This document shows, piece by piece, positions 42,291-63,623 of a stretch of 64,000 nucleotides of DNA. The translations under genes were made by a program, and so were the position numbers. Origin of the DNA: Pomacea canaliculata (taxonomy: Eukaryota; Mollusca; Gastropoda; Architaenioglossa; Ampullariidae); contig NC_037597.1 in assembly GCF_003073045.1 (NCBI RefSeq), forward strand, positions 1,550,190 through 1,614,189, given 5' to 3'. The stretch's first letter is position 1. Each line of letters begins with the position of its first letter. The notes under the pieces were generated by a model, which saw nothing but the letters and a program-made list of their open reading frames with translations, was not told the DNA's origin and did no database searches.

Positions 42291-44320
42291 AGACAACTGT
42301 GTTTGTGTGATTGCCAGACCTGTGACCTCATGGCTGGCATGATCATGACATTTCAATGAAGTGGCTTATTAACAGCTGTCTTTACGTCATCTGCATGCAG
42401 ACATCATGTGAGCTAAATTATCAGCTGGCATCTTTTGAAGTCCGCTGACTGGGCCACTTCAGGCCACCCTCATGCTTCCAGTACACAGCAGTCGAACTAC
42501 CACTAGAAGACCGGTCAACAGAGGCTGTTACCAGAAGCTTGTGATAGTCACTGAGAACTTGTGGAAATCAATAAAAACCGTTGTCCCCTTTATGAGAGTG
42601 ACTGTTGAATGAAAATACCATGGGATCATGTTATGCCTGTGGTTGTCCAGGCTTTATTTAATGCTTGAGACCTTGTTGACTGCATCAAGCAAATGAAGGT
42701 GATTAGGGGCTGAGTCTACTGCCCATGGTATACATCAGTGACACCACACAGCTTCAGGTGGATAGAAAGGGCACCTTCCTTGATAACCATGATGTGCACA
42801 ACTTCAGTATTGTATGTGGATGCAAAAGAAGGCATTGAAAAATAACTTTATTTTGTAATACACGTGGAATTGCACTAAAATATTTGCTTTTTTTTTAGAA
42901 ATGCGGAGAAGCAAGATGGCATATTCCCATCTGCATTTTCAAAAGTGAAGGATTTTGTGCTATTTTTACACCTGTTTTATATGCAAAAAACAAAATGAAG
43001 GGAGAAAATGGTCTGTGTGGGGAGATTCCCATGTTCTTCCCAAATTTTTCTTTTTTTGAAAATGTTGGAAATTTCTCTTGTAAAACGTTAGGCAAATCTT
43101 GGTGCACATTGCCAGCATAAAAACTGGTTAAGAAAAAAAAAATGGTGTGCATTATGCAGCATCCAGCTGGAATTATAAAGGTCGGTAGGCTGTATCGATA
43201 TGTGTTTAAAGTTACTGAACATCCTTGCTGCTAAATATAACAAGGGTTCAGGCTAAAGGAGTGTTGAAGAGCTACTGTTGAAAGGCTTTTAGTTGAGGGG
43301 TGGGGTGGGAAACGTGACTAATTCTAGCATTGTAATCAGCTTGAGCACTGAGACATTTGATTTATAGGCTTGGCCAAAAAAACCAGTGTTGATGTGTTGA
43401 AATTTAGTTGTCATTCAAAATAAGTAGAAGTTGATATCTGTTGTACAGAGAGCAGAAGAACAGGACAAAGGTGATAAAAGCACTAATGTGTACAGGCTGT
43501 AGGTTATACCAGTGCAGGTTATAGGTTATAGCAGTCCAGTGTGTGCAGAAGAAAGGAATTCAGAGATCATGGATAAGTTCCAGATCCAATTGTGCTGTTG
43601 CCCCACCGATAATTCATTTTCCATCAACATCAGCACCATTAGTGATTCTGATCTTGTGTAGCCTGCACTGTGAGTCTGCTGCTCCTTGATGCTGCTGACT
43701 AGGAGACATCCAGTGTTGACAATAGAACAAAATTTTTGCATGTGTGTCTCTAAAGTTATGGTGGTGCAAGTTATCAGGTCTTTTTTTTTTCGTGAAAAAG
43801 ACATCAGTCAGCTGCAGCCGTGCACAATTGCAAAGCTGTTGTTAAATTTGAAAAAAGAAAAAGATTTTCTCACTTGATTTGTGAAATCTGACCTGCCCAG
43901 AGAATGCTTCCTGTATCTGCAGCTGAAACTAAAGTGTGAAGCACTGCCATATTGATCTTAAACATCTTCATTAGTTGCGTTCATTGACATGGTAGCATGG
44001 TATTTCTTGTATGATAACTGGCTTTTATACTTTTGTAACCAGGTACAAGCTTTTTTGTTTTTGTTTTTTTTTTGTCTTTATTTTTTTCTGAATTCAGCTT
44101 CCTCCATAATAGTAAACTTGATGTTTGTTCTCTACTTCAGACTAGGTCACTAGTATGTGTTGGCACTAAGATTTGTAGTTCTCACTGAAACCTCTGTGCC
44201 TTTCTTGCTCATTTGTAATGCCCCTGTTGTATCTAAGGGGACATGCCATTGTTGCATTTGTTTAACCTTTGACTGATGTAAACAGATGTAATAATAAAAC
44301 TGTCATCATAATGAGATCTA
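42291..44320 (+). other. PAK 3' UTR and candidate poly(A) sites
   Basis: Non-coding sequence after the PAK stop. AATAAA occurs at 42570-42575 (280 bp after the stop) and again at 44293-44298, so short and long 3' UTRs are possible. Homopolymer A and T runs are frequent. Open frames inside are short and unlike known proteins. Confidence 0.5.
42570..42575 (+). terminator. Proximal candidate poly(A) signal of PAK
   Basis: AATAAA 280 bp after the PAK stop codon, followed by a GT/T-rich stretch ('ccgttgtcccctttatg'). Inferred by position. Confidence 0.45.
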
Positions 44321-47300
44321 AAATTATTAGCATGTCTAGTTCACGTCATAACTAATTGTAGTGTTTTAGTAGCTCTGTGGTATGTGATACAAATGGACCA
44401 TGAGATGGCAAAGTACTACTACCATAAATAAATGTGAATTATGATCTGACATTGATAACAATTAATTTTCTTTATTTTATCCAGGATCTTATCTTTAAAA
44501 AAAAGCTAGCCATGGCTTAGTCTGAGAGCTATTACCACTCGAACGCTAACGTGACTGAGATGAGAAGTTAGCTGATCCTGCCTCTAACAACTTGTGTGAA
44601 GGTTTTTTATGAAAAAGCAGTGTACTCTCAAATACAAAGATTTCAGATAGTGATAAATATAAAATCTAAAAAGTAGAGGCTAGCTGGATGGTTCATGAGG
44701 CATTTTCCTGGTGAGTCTGCTTCTTGGCAGCCGGCATTTACGCTGTTGCTAACATCAGTTGTGTTATAGTTTACATCCATTAAGATGAAGTTTACCTAAA
44801 TTATGCAACTATATTTTGCTCGAGTGTATAACATTTTGTAACCTTTACACCTTTCTCTTTTTTAATATTCATGTATTTATATACATTTTGAAGATATTTT
44901 CATATCTAAGCATGCTTCTTGACTAGAAAATAAGTGCAGAGGCAAGTTGATCATTCTCTATCAAAAGTGTCATTCCTCATATCTACAAACATATCATGTT
45001 TACATTTAGGTCATGAATTCATTGACTTACATTTCATAGATTCTACACATTTTGTACATAGTGTACAGAACTGCGTGTTTTTGTTAGTTTTCTTATGTAA
45101 CTTCGTGCTTACATTTCATACATAATTATCAGCTGCTGAAACTGAAGTAGCTCATTAGCACTTTAAAGTTGAGTTATAATTTAAAAGACACTCTGGTTGC
45201 ATTGATGAGGCATGCCAGAGTGGTGATATCTTCTATTGGCATGATCAAAGTGTTAATGAGGCCTCTTGGACTGAGAGCAGTACTCCTGCACTATGGATGT
45301 ACTGCAGACTTGTACACTGGAATAAACAGGAAATGTTTGTGCATGTTCACAACCTATGCAAATAAGCCACCCCCTCACCCCTACAGAACTAATAGATACC
45401 TCAATGTGACGTAGAAACTTTCTTGAGACATAATCCAGGTTTGGGTCTTTACGTGAATGTGATGCAAGTGTTGGTAGCAATAGCAAGCATTGTAATTACA
45501 AGCACAATATTTGACAGATGAAGTGTTTGCTGCTGAAGCATCTAAAATATAGATTCAGCTTTGTAATTCTCTGGGGGTCTCTTTCTCACCAGTGGATGTT
45601 CTGGTGGGGCATCAGTCAAGAGCTTGTCACCAGACACGATTGTAGTTTCAGATCTTACCTCTGGTTCACATTATTTTTTGTTCTGTATCTGGCATCTGTC
45701 TTCAGAACTGCATGACGTAGCTTCCTTGCTGACTTGCTAACACCAAACCATTTCCCATTTTCCTAAAGCAAACTGACAAGTTCCAAAGGTTGAAAAGGAG
45801 ATAATTTCATTTTGTTACAGGGTCCAATAGGGCAAGTGCTTGTAGGTCATTTCGAATGTGGTTATTGTCATAATCACCAGTAGTCACTGCTAAATTCATT
45901 TTTTTGTTCCTTCATAAAGACAGTAATAGTTTGGCAAGTGTAAATGCTGTGCTCTTTAGTCTTTGGTTTATTGAACATCCCTCTTTTCATAATTTGTTAT
46001 TGCATTTTCAGATACTATGAACTAGCAGGAAAAATTTAACTTGTCACTTAAAGATTACATAGCTTTTAAACAAAAGTTAAATCTGCTCTATGCTGACATA
46101 AGTGGGAGATAACACTTGTATGGGTGGGAGGGTTGAATGAAAATGAATGCTGACGCTTAGAATCCTCCATTGTGATCCAGCATGTTCTCAGGAATGTTGT
46201 GATACTTAGTACACTCAATGGCAGAACTGTCTTGCTGTTAAACATCAGTGAAAGGTTTTGCCTAGTCTTGCTGGACTTGAAAGGACAGTTATAGTCTTTC
46301 CATGAGTACAAAATGAGCGTGTACTGTGTTATCTCTTGCACAAGAAATATGTTGGATACAGAAGTTTGTTCGTATGTCTGGCATAAGTTGAAAATATTGA
46401 AGAGTAGCATTATTTAAATGTGACTCTTCACACTTATTGTGATGGATTTGCTCCAGGTTGTGTTTTTATTTAAAAAAAATTTTTTTTTATTCTTCTTCTT
46501 CGCTTATGCATTTTGAAGTACAATTTCATTTTGACTGAAATACTGACCTGTTGGCTTTGGGTTGCATGCAACGTACAGTTCCTGTCTTTCAAAGTCATTG
46601 GATAAAAATGGGATACAGAGGAAAGCCAAAGATTTGATCGTTACCTTTATTGAGGCTGGTTTTAATCATATCTGCCCATTCATTTCATAGAACAGCAGGC
46701 ATTTCTTTTGAATGTTGCTTTATTTTAGGGCTAGCAGTGACCTATTCCAATGTACAGGAGCTTTGAAAGAATGGTATGTGACTGGAGAGAGAGAGAGACA
46801 AAAATAATGAGAGCACTTGTGATACTTCGTCATGTCGGTAATTGTTACATTTAATCAGCGCAATAAATGGTTTCTTTATTCCTGTATTTTATAGCGCTTG
46901 TGAATGAATACTTTGATTGTTAGTTTATGTATGATAGGCACCTGTACACAAACATACCACTGTGTCAGCATGGTATGCTGTGCTTTTCGGAGTGATACAG
47001 TAGAAGAGAACATTCCTGCTGGTGATGTTTGTTGTGTATTTGACAGCCTTTCTTGAAGTAAAGTATATTTTATGTCATTTCTTTTCAGCAAATATGTGTT
47101 TAAAGCATCATGCATCATCATGCAAATCTGAGTGTTATAGGTGGTATGGTGAATAAGAAATTTGTAATCATGAAAAGGTTTACATGCAGTGACCAAGAGG
47201 CAAATATAATGCATGCTTGTGCATTGTGTTATACGCTTGTAATGCACTGTTTTTGCACATTTATGATCAGTACACAGGATGTTTTGGTCATTTTCTTGTA

Positions 47301-50300
47301 GGCCTTTTTGTAATTCATATAAAAATCACCTACACCCATCTTTTACCTTCCCATGTATACTTGTTTGCTTTTATTTTCATCTAGCTGAGTATTTGTATTA
47401 CCATCTGTAGTTTTTCTGACGTATTGGGCATCACTAACTGGCGAGTACTGAGGTGTTGCTTCCAAAAGGCACTGTCAGTGACCAGTGAATTCCCGTTTTC
47501 ATCAGTTAAAGGCAGAATAAAGTGGTTTTAGTAGGCATAGTTTGTGAAGACATTAAGCTTTGCTGTAGCCCTGATCAGCTCTGTTTCCTTGCAGCTGAGA
47601 GTTAAAAATAGGAAAGTCCTGCATTGTGAGTTTCAAAGTTTACATGAGTATATTTTGTCAAATTTTATTAAGTCTGACAAAATTTTCTCCCACCCTTACA
47701 AGCCAGAAATACACAGAACTCATTTCAGACTTATGTAGCAGTTCAGTTTTGGTATCTATAATAGATTGTGTTAAACGTCATGATTTTGTGTAAGCAGTGG
47801 ATAGAGTTCTTTTTCTAGCACATTTTTTTGTGGCAGCCAAATTAAAGTTAAAATGTCTGATAAAACTCCAGCTGTATCTCTCAGAGACTTCCCATTCCTA
47901 AAGTTGTACAAGAAATAAAAGGATTGACTACACCATGCAGCAAAATAATGATGGTCACATGAAAAATGTTCATCTCGGTGTTAAAGTTAATGGAGAGCAA
48001 AGTAATAGAATATAAACAGGAAGAAGGCAGCGTCTGCAAGACCTGCAAGCGGGGTGGCAGATTCTGCAGACGCAGCTATTTCATTTTGATATAGATCACT
48101 GTCTCAGCCCTACAGCGAAAGTGACACGTGCTGCACTTTACTTCCAGTATCAGGAGAAGCTAACTTTATCAGCATAACCCAAATAAAACTACTTCACAAT
48201 GCTTCTTGTCTGCTTCGCTGTGCAATGTGTGGGAAGTGTGACTGGAGGAATAAAATGTTATGGATTAGCAGTGAAGATTTTTCTGACACAAGGTATTAAC
48301 TACTCATGTATGCAGTTTATTATTGTGATATATTCAGAAAGTATGACTGTCCTGGTTTCTACCACAAACTAGAAATATGCAAAGACTAAATTATTGTACA
48401 AATTGCATCAAAAGATATGATTTAGGACTGCTTTTTAATTAAAAAAAAAATTAAATTCTCCCTGTTGTGTCTCAACTTGAATTTTTTTATGTTCTACCTG
48501 CTTTTGTGAATAACATTAACTGGACAAGCATCAAATTTGGACGACAAAGGACTTCTACCACAAAAAATCCAACAGAAGGTTGTGTAAAGTAATACTAACC
48601 CAAGGGTAAAATTATTCTCAACTGTATTTCCGACATAAATCCATATGCTGTCTAGATTACCTCGCCACCTTGCTGTACACATTTTTGACAAAGGTGACGA
48701 TATAAGAAGGGTGTGTGATCTACAACATGTAAAGCTTTCTATGTGTAAAAACATCGATGTTAAAACAATGGTCTTCAGCAATGGAAAAAAGGAAATTGCA
48801 GCAAGGAAAGTATTTGCAAACTTGAATTTCCTCCCTTAGATTACAATTTTGCTGGTAGTTTGGGTTTCTCCCAGCGCACACCATTCAACATCAAGATGGG
48901 AGGAAGAAGGAAGCACACAAAAACATGTCTGAAAGTCCTTTCATGTGACTGACAGACACATATATTCAGCATGATTAGGTTCACGGTCGAGTTGCCATAT
49001 CCCACCTCATTCGTGAGCTCACCACCAGTTTATCTATAAGCTTTAGTCATCTTCGGTTAAGAATGGTCGCTAGAGTGTTAATGATGATAGCAGGTGCGTT
49101 CAACCATGTTTTGCTTGTAACTTTTAAGCAGTAAAGTGAAAATATGCGTCCTACTCAAATTCCTTGTGTGTGGAGGGGACATTCGTGTATTGTACTGTGA
49201 CAGCCAATCCTCACACTGCTGATGGGTGCTCACCCTTGTGCCACAGCACTGCTAACGCAGTCACGGGAGAAATCATTTTTCCTGAGCGAGGTAGACTGAC
49301 CAGACACCTGAAAATTGATGATGATGTTTGCAGAAATGAGCAAGTACTGAAGACCAAATTGATGAACATTTCAAATGCCTCCCTCTGTTCTGACATTCCT
49401 TCATGTTTGTACTACTGCACTGGAATTTGTTGTGAATTTCCAGTAAAGGTCAGCATGTGTGTGTGCGTGTTTGTAATACATTGTATTTATAATAAGCCTT
49501 TGTTTTTTTATATCCCCCAACATCCTTCCTTGAATACCAGGGAAATGAGGCAGACTGTTTTTACAGTTCTAGATACTTTATTTCAGCTTTTTATTCATCT
49601 TCACATTTTCCCCATACGGCTTTATGTATATTTTCACTGCTCCTAAGAGGTCATTGTGAGCTGGGTGTGTTTCAAATCAGTTATGCATATTTCTCCCAGT
49701 GATAATAATAATAGGAATAATTTTGTATTGCAAACATTTCAAAGGCATCTTTTACCCACCATAAACATATGAAACCGAAATGTTGTCAAGGAATACATTA
49801 AAAAGAACAGAAAAGTATTTTTTTACCTGACACAATGCACACTGTAAAATGACAAAAATGTAATACTTTAAAAAAATAAACATTTTGTTTTGACTACTTA
49901 TATGAAAGTCAATCACTTCCTTGTGGCCTGAAGCTGCCAAATGAGCCAAGTTCTTGTACATGTACTTGCAGAAGAGTGTATGGCTTGTGCCTGTTAGTGA
50001 TTTTGAATAAATACATGTATTTACATAAGAGTATACAGCTCGTGCCTGTGACCTTGCTACTCAGAGATCGTGCACTGCACCAGACCTCCAACATTGAATC
50101 CTCTAATGGTTGTGTTTTCTTGAGGTGAAGAAAAAGTTCTTCATAGAGCATAGGCATAAAATATTCTTAAGTCTTGAATCTTGCAAATTTGAAGCAGACT
50201 AAAGTTGCCAACATTTAAGATCATTTGCAGAGGAGGGGATGATTGTCATTACTAAACTTAAAATGGATTCTTTCTGGTTGTATAGAGAATTCCTTTTTTT

Positions 50301-50790
50301 TTTTTTTTTTTGCTTCAACCATCTGAAAGAATCTTTAATGGAAAAAACCTTCTGCAATACTGATAGATTGCTTTCAATCATTGTTATCAATAGGTATGCT
50401 TCAATTTGTCATAAATAAAAGAAATGGGAATGGTTATATCATAAATCTCCGCTTCATGTAACTAGCAACAACAGTCATCATCAGTGACAACTGTCAAACA
50501 TCAATGATGACAGCCAATGTCAGTATACATCAATAACAACTATAAACAATAGTTAAACATGGATGACAACAGCCAATATCAGTAACAGCTTTGTTCCATA
50601 AATCTCTTCATATAACAACAACAGTCATCATCAGTAATAACTCAACTATAGTAAACATTTGACATCAGTAAGTACAGTCAGCATTACTTTACAACAGTTA
50701 GTCTTTTCCTCCTTGTGTCAAATGGAGGATGGTTCATCATAAGATCACTTTATATGAAGGCAGATAACTAGTGGCCATTCATGACAGATG
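44321..50790. other. Intergenic region between PAK and PLB1-like genes (convergent)
   Basis: About 6.4 kb of AT-rich DNA with no recognisable coding region, RNA gene or clear transposon. The right end (about 50.4-50.79 kb) is probably the PLB1 3' UTR and includes a duplicated CAACAACAGTCATCATCAG-type segment. A 20-nt T run is at about 50288-50311. A small inverted repeat (GCGTCTGC ... GCAGACGC) is at about 48030-48075. The 160-codon frame at 49164-49646 has no domain and crosses a TG repeat. Confidence 0.5.
50440..50680. repeat. Imperfect direct repeat in likely PLB1 3' UTR
   Basis: 'CATAAATCTC...CAACAACAGTCATCATCAGT' at about 50440-50487 recurs at about 50597-50634, with related ATCA/CAAC-rich sequence between. 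The copies have drifted. No coding meaning. Confidence 0.6.
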
Positions 50791-59159
<8,369 letters not shown>

Positions 59160-59420
59160 GGTCAGTATTGGTGATGTAGATGATGATAATCCTGGCTGAT
59201 GTTGGCGACGACAGGTGGAGCGATGGATGCTGCACCTCGCCGCTCTGTCCTCTCGCTCTCTTATCTCCCCGGCACGTCAGCCTCGGCAGAGATTGTCTGC
59301 CCCGACTGACGGGTTCGAAGCTAATGAGGTGTTATATGTTATATGTTAATTAACCGCTGACCCCGAGCGATACGCTCACCGAGCAGGCCACGCACTCTGA
59401 CCTCACAAGCCAAGCACCTC
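59160..59420 (-). promoter_or_regulatory. Likely promoter / 5' UTR of PLB1
   Basis: A GC- and CpG-rich stretch directly upstream of the signal-peptide ATG. On the gene's strand, AGATAAG lies about 100 bp upstream of the start (59260-59266), a site for GATA factors that often drive gut genes. No clear TATA box was seen. Role inferred from position and motif only. Confidence 0.4.
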
Positions 59421-62400
59421 GCTGTCCAGAATGAGAGCGAATGACGAGAAGGTCAGCACGTGACACGTGCGCTGTCGCCATGTAAGGATCGAGACAGCTG
59501 TTCACTGCTGGGTGTCACGGGGAAGTGAGGAAACGTGACGACGGGTACGTGCGCACCCGAGCAACACCAGGCACAAGACGTTTGGTCATGCGACCTGGCA
59601 CCCGCCATACTCTTAGTCGGGTGGATCGCCCTGTCACCCTCAGCCGCAGTGTTGACAGGGTCAAGACAGGTCACACCGGAGAGCTCCGCTGTCAAACACT
59701 CGACGCGATGATCGCTGGAGCGGAACGACCTGACTGACGAACGGTGTCGTGGCTGTGTAACGGTCGAAATCGAATTGTAAATTAAGATATGTACATTTGA
59801 ATGTCGTCACTGCAAACAGACTAACCAACACATATATAGCGGTGTTGTGAAAGCCAGGGTGCTCAAGGACCTGTCTGAGCACATTCCGCTTTCAAGCGCC
59901 GCACAAAGTAAACACGAGAAGGTAACTTGCGATTGACTGTCTTTAATGTCTGGGTGGCGATGTTTGCCATAAACACATTGTGCATCTTGACCTTCCTACA
60001 TCGGCTGACGATTGAATAGATGTGTGTGAGTGGTAGGGAGGAACATACGTTGATAGACGATCGTCAAGTAAGAGACCAGCAACAGTAGAATACTAAGCAT
60101 CACTGCATCACCTCAGGCGCTCCACCTCAGCCCCCAAACCTCCTAATCATCTCCAAAACAGAACATCTCAAGCTGATTATACAGCACCATCAGTGATAAG
60201 TGCTCAGCGACGGAGGATGATAGGCAAGTAGATGAGTCTGTGTGTCTGTGTGTGTGTATGTGTGTGTGAGAGAGAGAGAGAGCTTTTGGGACTTTGTTCT
60301 TCTTCCTGTTTCGTCCATAAAAGAAGTGGTGTGACTATTTGGTTTTTTTTCTGGCGTCGATTGAAACTGTCGCTGGATCAACCCGGCCATCACACGCACA
60401 CAAAGATAATATTTTTTCAAGGCAAGAAGAGTGAGATATAAAGGAAGTGTTGTATGTTGTAAGAACAAGAAGTTCACTTACACAGCAAGAGTTGGACTGG
60501 TTGCCGTACTGCGCTATAACCAGAGTCCTTAACAAAACTATATCAGTGTCGGTGATGAAAAAAATAATACAAACAAATATTATCGGGTGTCGATGAGAAA
60601 ATCGTGACAGTGAGGTCACTGCGACCGAAAGTCGAAAGTCATTAGATGAGTCAATACAAATGATGAAAACAGCAAACCTCATTTTTCTCTGAGTCTTTGC
60701 CAGAGCAGCAAAGTAAAGTACAAAGTAAAATTGGATTTAAACAAATATAAAGGTGAGTGTAAGTTTCCATTTACACCTAACATGAGCTGTGTCACTGTCA
60801 CAGCAAGATGCTCACTGTCTGAACAGGTTACATTCAAACAAAGGCTCACCAAGGGTCATAAATCACAAGGTCCCAGCATCGCCACGAGGCATAAACCCTC
60901 GACAGGGAGAGTTTGGTTGTCATCAGTCTACACCTGTAGTCTGCATTAACTTACCTGCTTCACGGCGACTGCTTTTAAGAAACTGTCGTTAGATGATCAT
61001 AACAGACTTTTTTTACCTGGGAACAATGATGCTTGAACAGATGCAGAAATAAAAATAAGGCCACAATGAATAAAAAGAATGTTCTTTTTTCGACGAACTC
61101 CCTTAACTCGAATTTGTCATCTGTCCCCTGAAGCTTCGACACAGAGTTCGACTGTGTCTTGCGCCGCAGGGAAGAACTTCGTCCCTCCACAAAAAACAAA
61201 GTGCAGCAATAAAATGAGGGAGAAAGTCGGGAATCAGTCAGTCCAGACACTGGAGACATTAACTGACAGCCAGTTCCATGCACGTGCAGGCGTCCACACG
61301 TCTGGTGTCTATAGCAACTGAGTTGTGCTCATGCAACTTCCGCTCTTCTCTGTACAAAGTCTGGTATTCCTTGATAGCCAAGAATTTAACTCCTTAAACA
61401 TGCTTTGATGCTTCTATTTAACGAAGAGAAATATAAACGTGTTCAAGTTAACCTGTCTTTTAAACAGCTCTTATATTTTATTGGAATTTGTTTCCAGTTC
61501 TTTCATGTCTCCTGTCATTTGTTTTCTGCACATCGAGCTCCCTACTGGCCGGCGGGTATCGCCCCTGGACTGTTTTGTTTTATTGTTGGAAAGGGAAAGA
61601 AACAAGAAAGAGTGTGAAAAAATTTGAATAGTCATTTTATGATATTATTCTCCGTTTCTGCTTTGGTAAGGTCTTCCTAGAAACTGTACAGGATGCAGGA
61701 TGTGAATGTCTTGAAGAGAAGGACATGTAGACGAATAAAGTTGCTTGTCTGTTTGCGTGTCCTGTTGTTGCTTTGCCACTCCTCATCTTGTGAAAATGAT
61801 GAGCTCTTGTTTATTTTATAAGCACCTTTTTAACCATGAAAGAATGCATCAAAATAATGGAACTCATCCCAAACCTACCCTCATTTGCACGGGTATAAGT
61901 CTATCCGTATATACCAGGTCAGTCTATAAATAAATTGGGTTCGTCGTTTGACTTATCTTTAGATATTTATTTTTAAAGTTTACTTTAAGAGGCATTTGAA
62001 GCATACAACCAATTGGACAAAAATGTTCCTGTAGATAAAGTGGAAGATTATTTGTAAATCCATTTTTTGTCATGAACACAGAGAGACAATCAGACCGGGG
62101 CATTATTTCTCAAAGGCCAAAGGTCACGAAGTGGCAAAAATCTTCACAACACTGCACTTTGAGACTGGCGATCGCATTTAAACCTCAACGGGCGTCTTGC
62201 AGACGGTCACCATAACAACAGTGTACATGTTGCTGATGTCGTGGTGTTGTTGCAGGGTAAGGTAGTTGTCTCTTGAGGTCCTGTTGCTGTTCATGGCGCC
62301 ATGATATTGTGTTGTTAGTGTCCGCAATGTTGTTGTCTGTTATAAGGCTAGGGTGTAGCTACTGGTTGGCCTCCGCACCCTGAAGGTGGAGTGACAGACT

Positions 62401-63446
62401 GTCCATCGCACCAGTCGCTTGTCGTTGGCCGCTTTCCTTGAAACCGTTAGGGTGCGGGTGTCCTCCGTAGCTTGGGATGGGGCGACAGGCTGTCCTCAGT
62501 ACCTGTAGATGAAGCTGTGGGTCTCCCTCTCTCTTCTCTCCCGGATGTTGAGGTTACAAGCTGTCCCTCCTAAAATGAGGGTATGCATACAGGATGTCCT
62601 CCACTGAGCAGGGTGGAGCTGTAGCTGACTTTCTATTGCATAGTGAAAGTAGGTTGTGGATAGTCTATTACATTTTCTATCAGCGGTAGAACATCGACGA
62701 CCTTTACTCTGATTACCGTGTGATTGGTCAAACACCCGTTTCACCTGTTATTGGTTTGTACTCAAGCTAACCACGAAACAAATCCCACTGAAAAATACCA
62801 TTTTAGTGCCACTGAAGCCGGACTGCAAGTATAGGTCGGTCGCTTTCCATGGAAAATGTTTCCTTACGGTTATACCTTCCCCCAAATTAATTAAACAACG
62901 ATTGTCAGTAAATGTCTGTTTCACAGTCTAGATGACAGTTATCAAGTTTCACCAAGCACTCACTTTCATTCACAATGCAATCTCAAGTCATTTGAGCAAT
63001 CCAGTCTGTAAGCAGTAAAAAATAGAAACTGTTTTTCTTCAGAAAAGTAAATGGTCAACAAGAACTGTAACTGTGTAGACTTTTAATGCAATAGTTCTTT
63101 CCCTTGATGATTGCTTTTAAAAAGAAACAAGAAATCGAGAAGAAATTTTTTTTTAAAAAAAGACTATACAAAGTGTAAAATAAAATAGGTAAAAATACTT
63201 TTAAAACATTTTTGTTTGAACTGTATTAACAAAGGAACAATTTTTTTTCTCAGGTCTCTACATTTTCTTTACTACATTAAAGAAGTGTGAGGGACACGCG
63301 TACAAACAGTCAGGTATAAAATATTTCCTGGGTTAGGGGGCAGCCTTCACCTTTGTCAACCCATCAGGCTGTTATTATGCAAAGGTCATTAAGAGCTGAA
63401 ACTTGTATTGCTCTCTGTATTATTGTTGTTAGACTGTTCCTCATAG
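59421..63446. other. Intergenic / 3' flank between PLB1 and the edge gene
   Basis: CpG-richer DNA to about 59.9 kb, TG and GA runs near 60240-60280, then AT-rich sequence. 62.2-62.6 kb shows loosely repeated 'ACAGGCTGTCC/GGTGGAG' phrases without clean unit length. No convincing coding exon or RNA gene. Confidence 0.45.
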
Positions 63447-63565
63447 TACAACGTTGATGTCTGCTGACGTCACATGGCGATGCCTCGCGGTACAACGTTG
63501 ATGTCTGCTGACGTCACATGGCGATGCCTCGCGGTGCAATGTTGATGTCTGCTGACGTTGTGCTG
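63447..63565. repeat. 44-bp tandem repeat with CRE-like palindromes
   Basis: Units start at 63447, 63491 and 63535 (third partial). Each of the first two contains TGACGTCA, a cAMP-response-element palindrome, and GTTGATGTCTGCTGACGTCA-type sequence. It lies just past the stop codon of the edge gene (its 3' UTR on the minus strand). Confidence 0.85.
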
Positions 63566-63623
63566 CTGATCGTTGGTGTCGACAGCGATGACGTTGATCC
63601 TCACGGCGCAGTGTTGCTGTCTA

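Noticed and set aside
48030..48075. Small inverted repeat GCGTCTGC ... GCAGACGC
   Set aside because: Arms are only about 8-9 bp with mismatches; expected by chance and linked to no feature.
49164..49646. 160-codon + strand frame in the PAK-PLB1 intergenic region
   Set aside because: No domain, no credible splice context, and it crosses a TG repeat. Length alone is not enough in AT-rich DNA.
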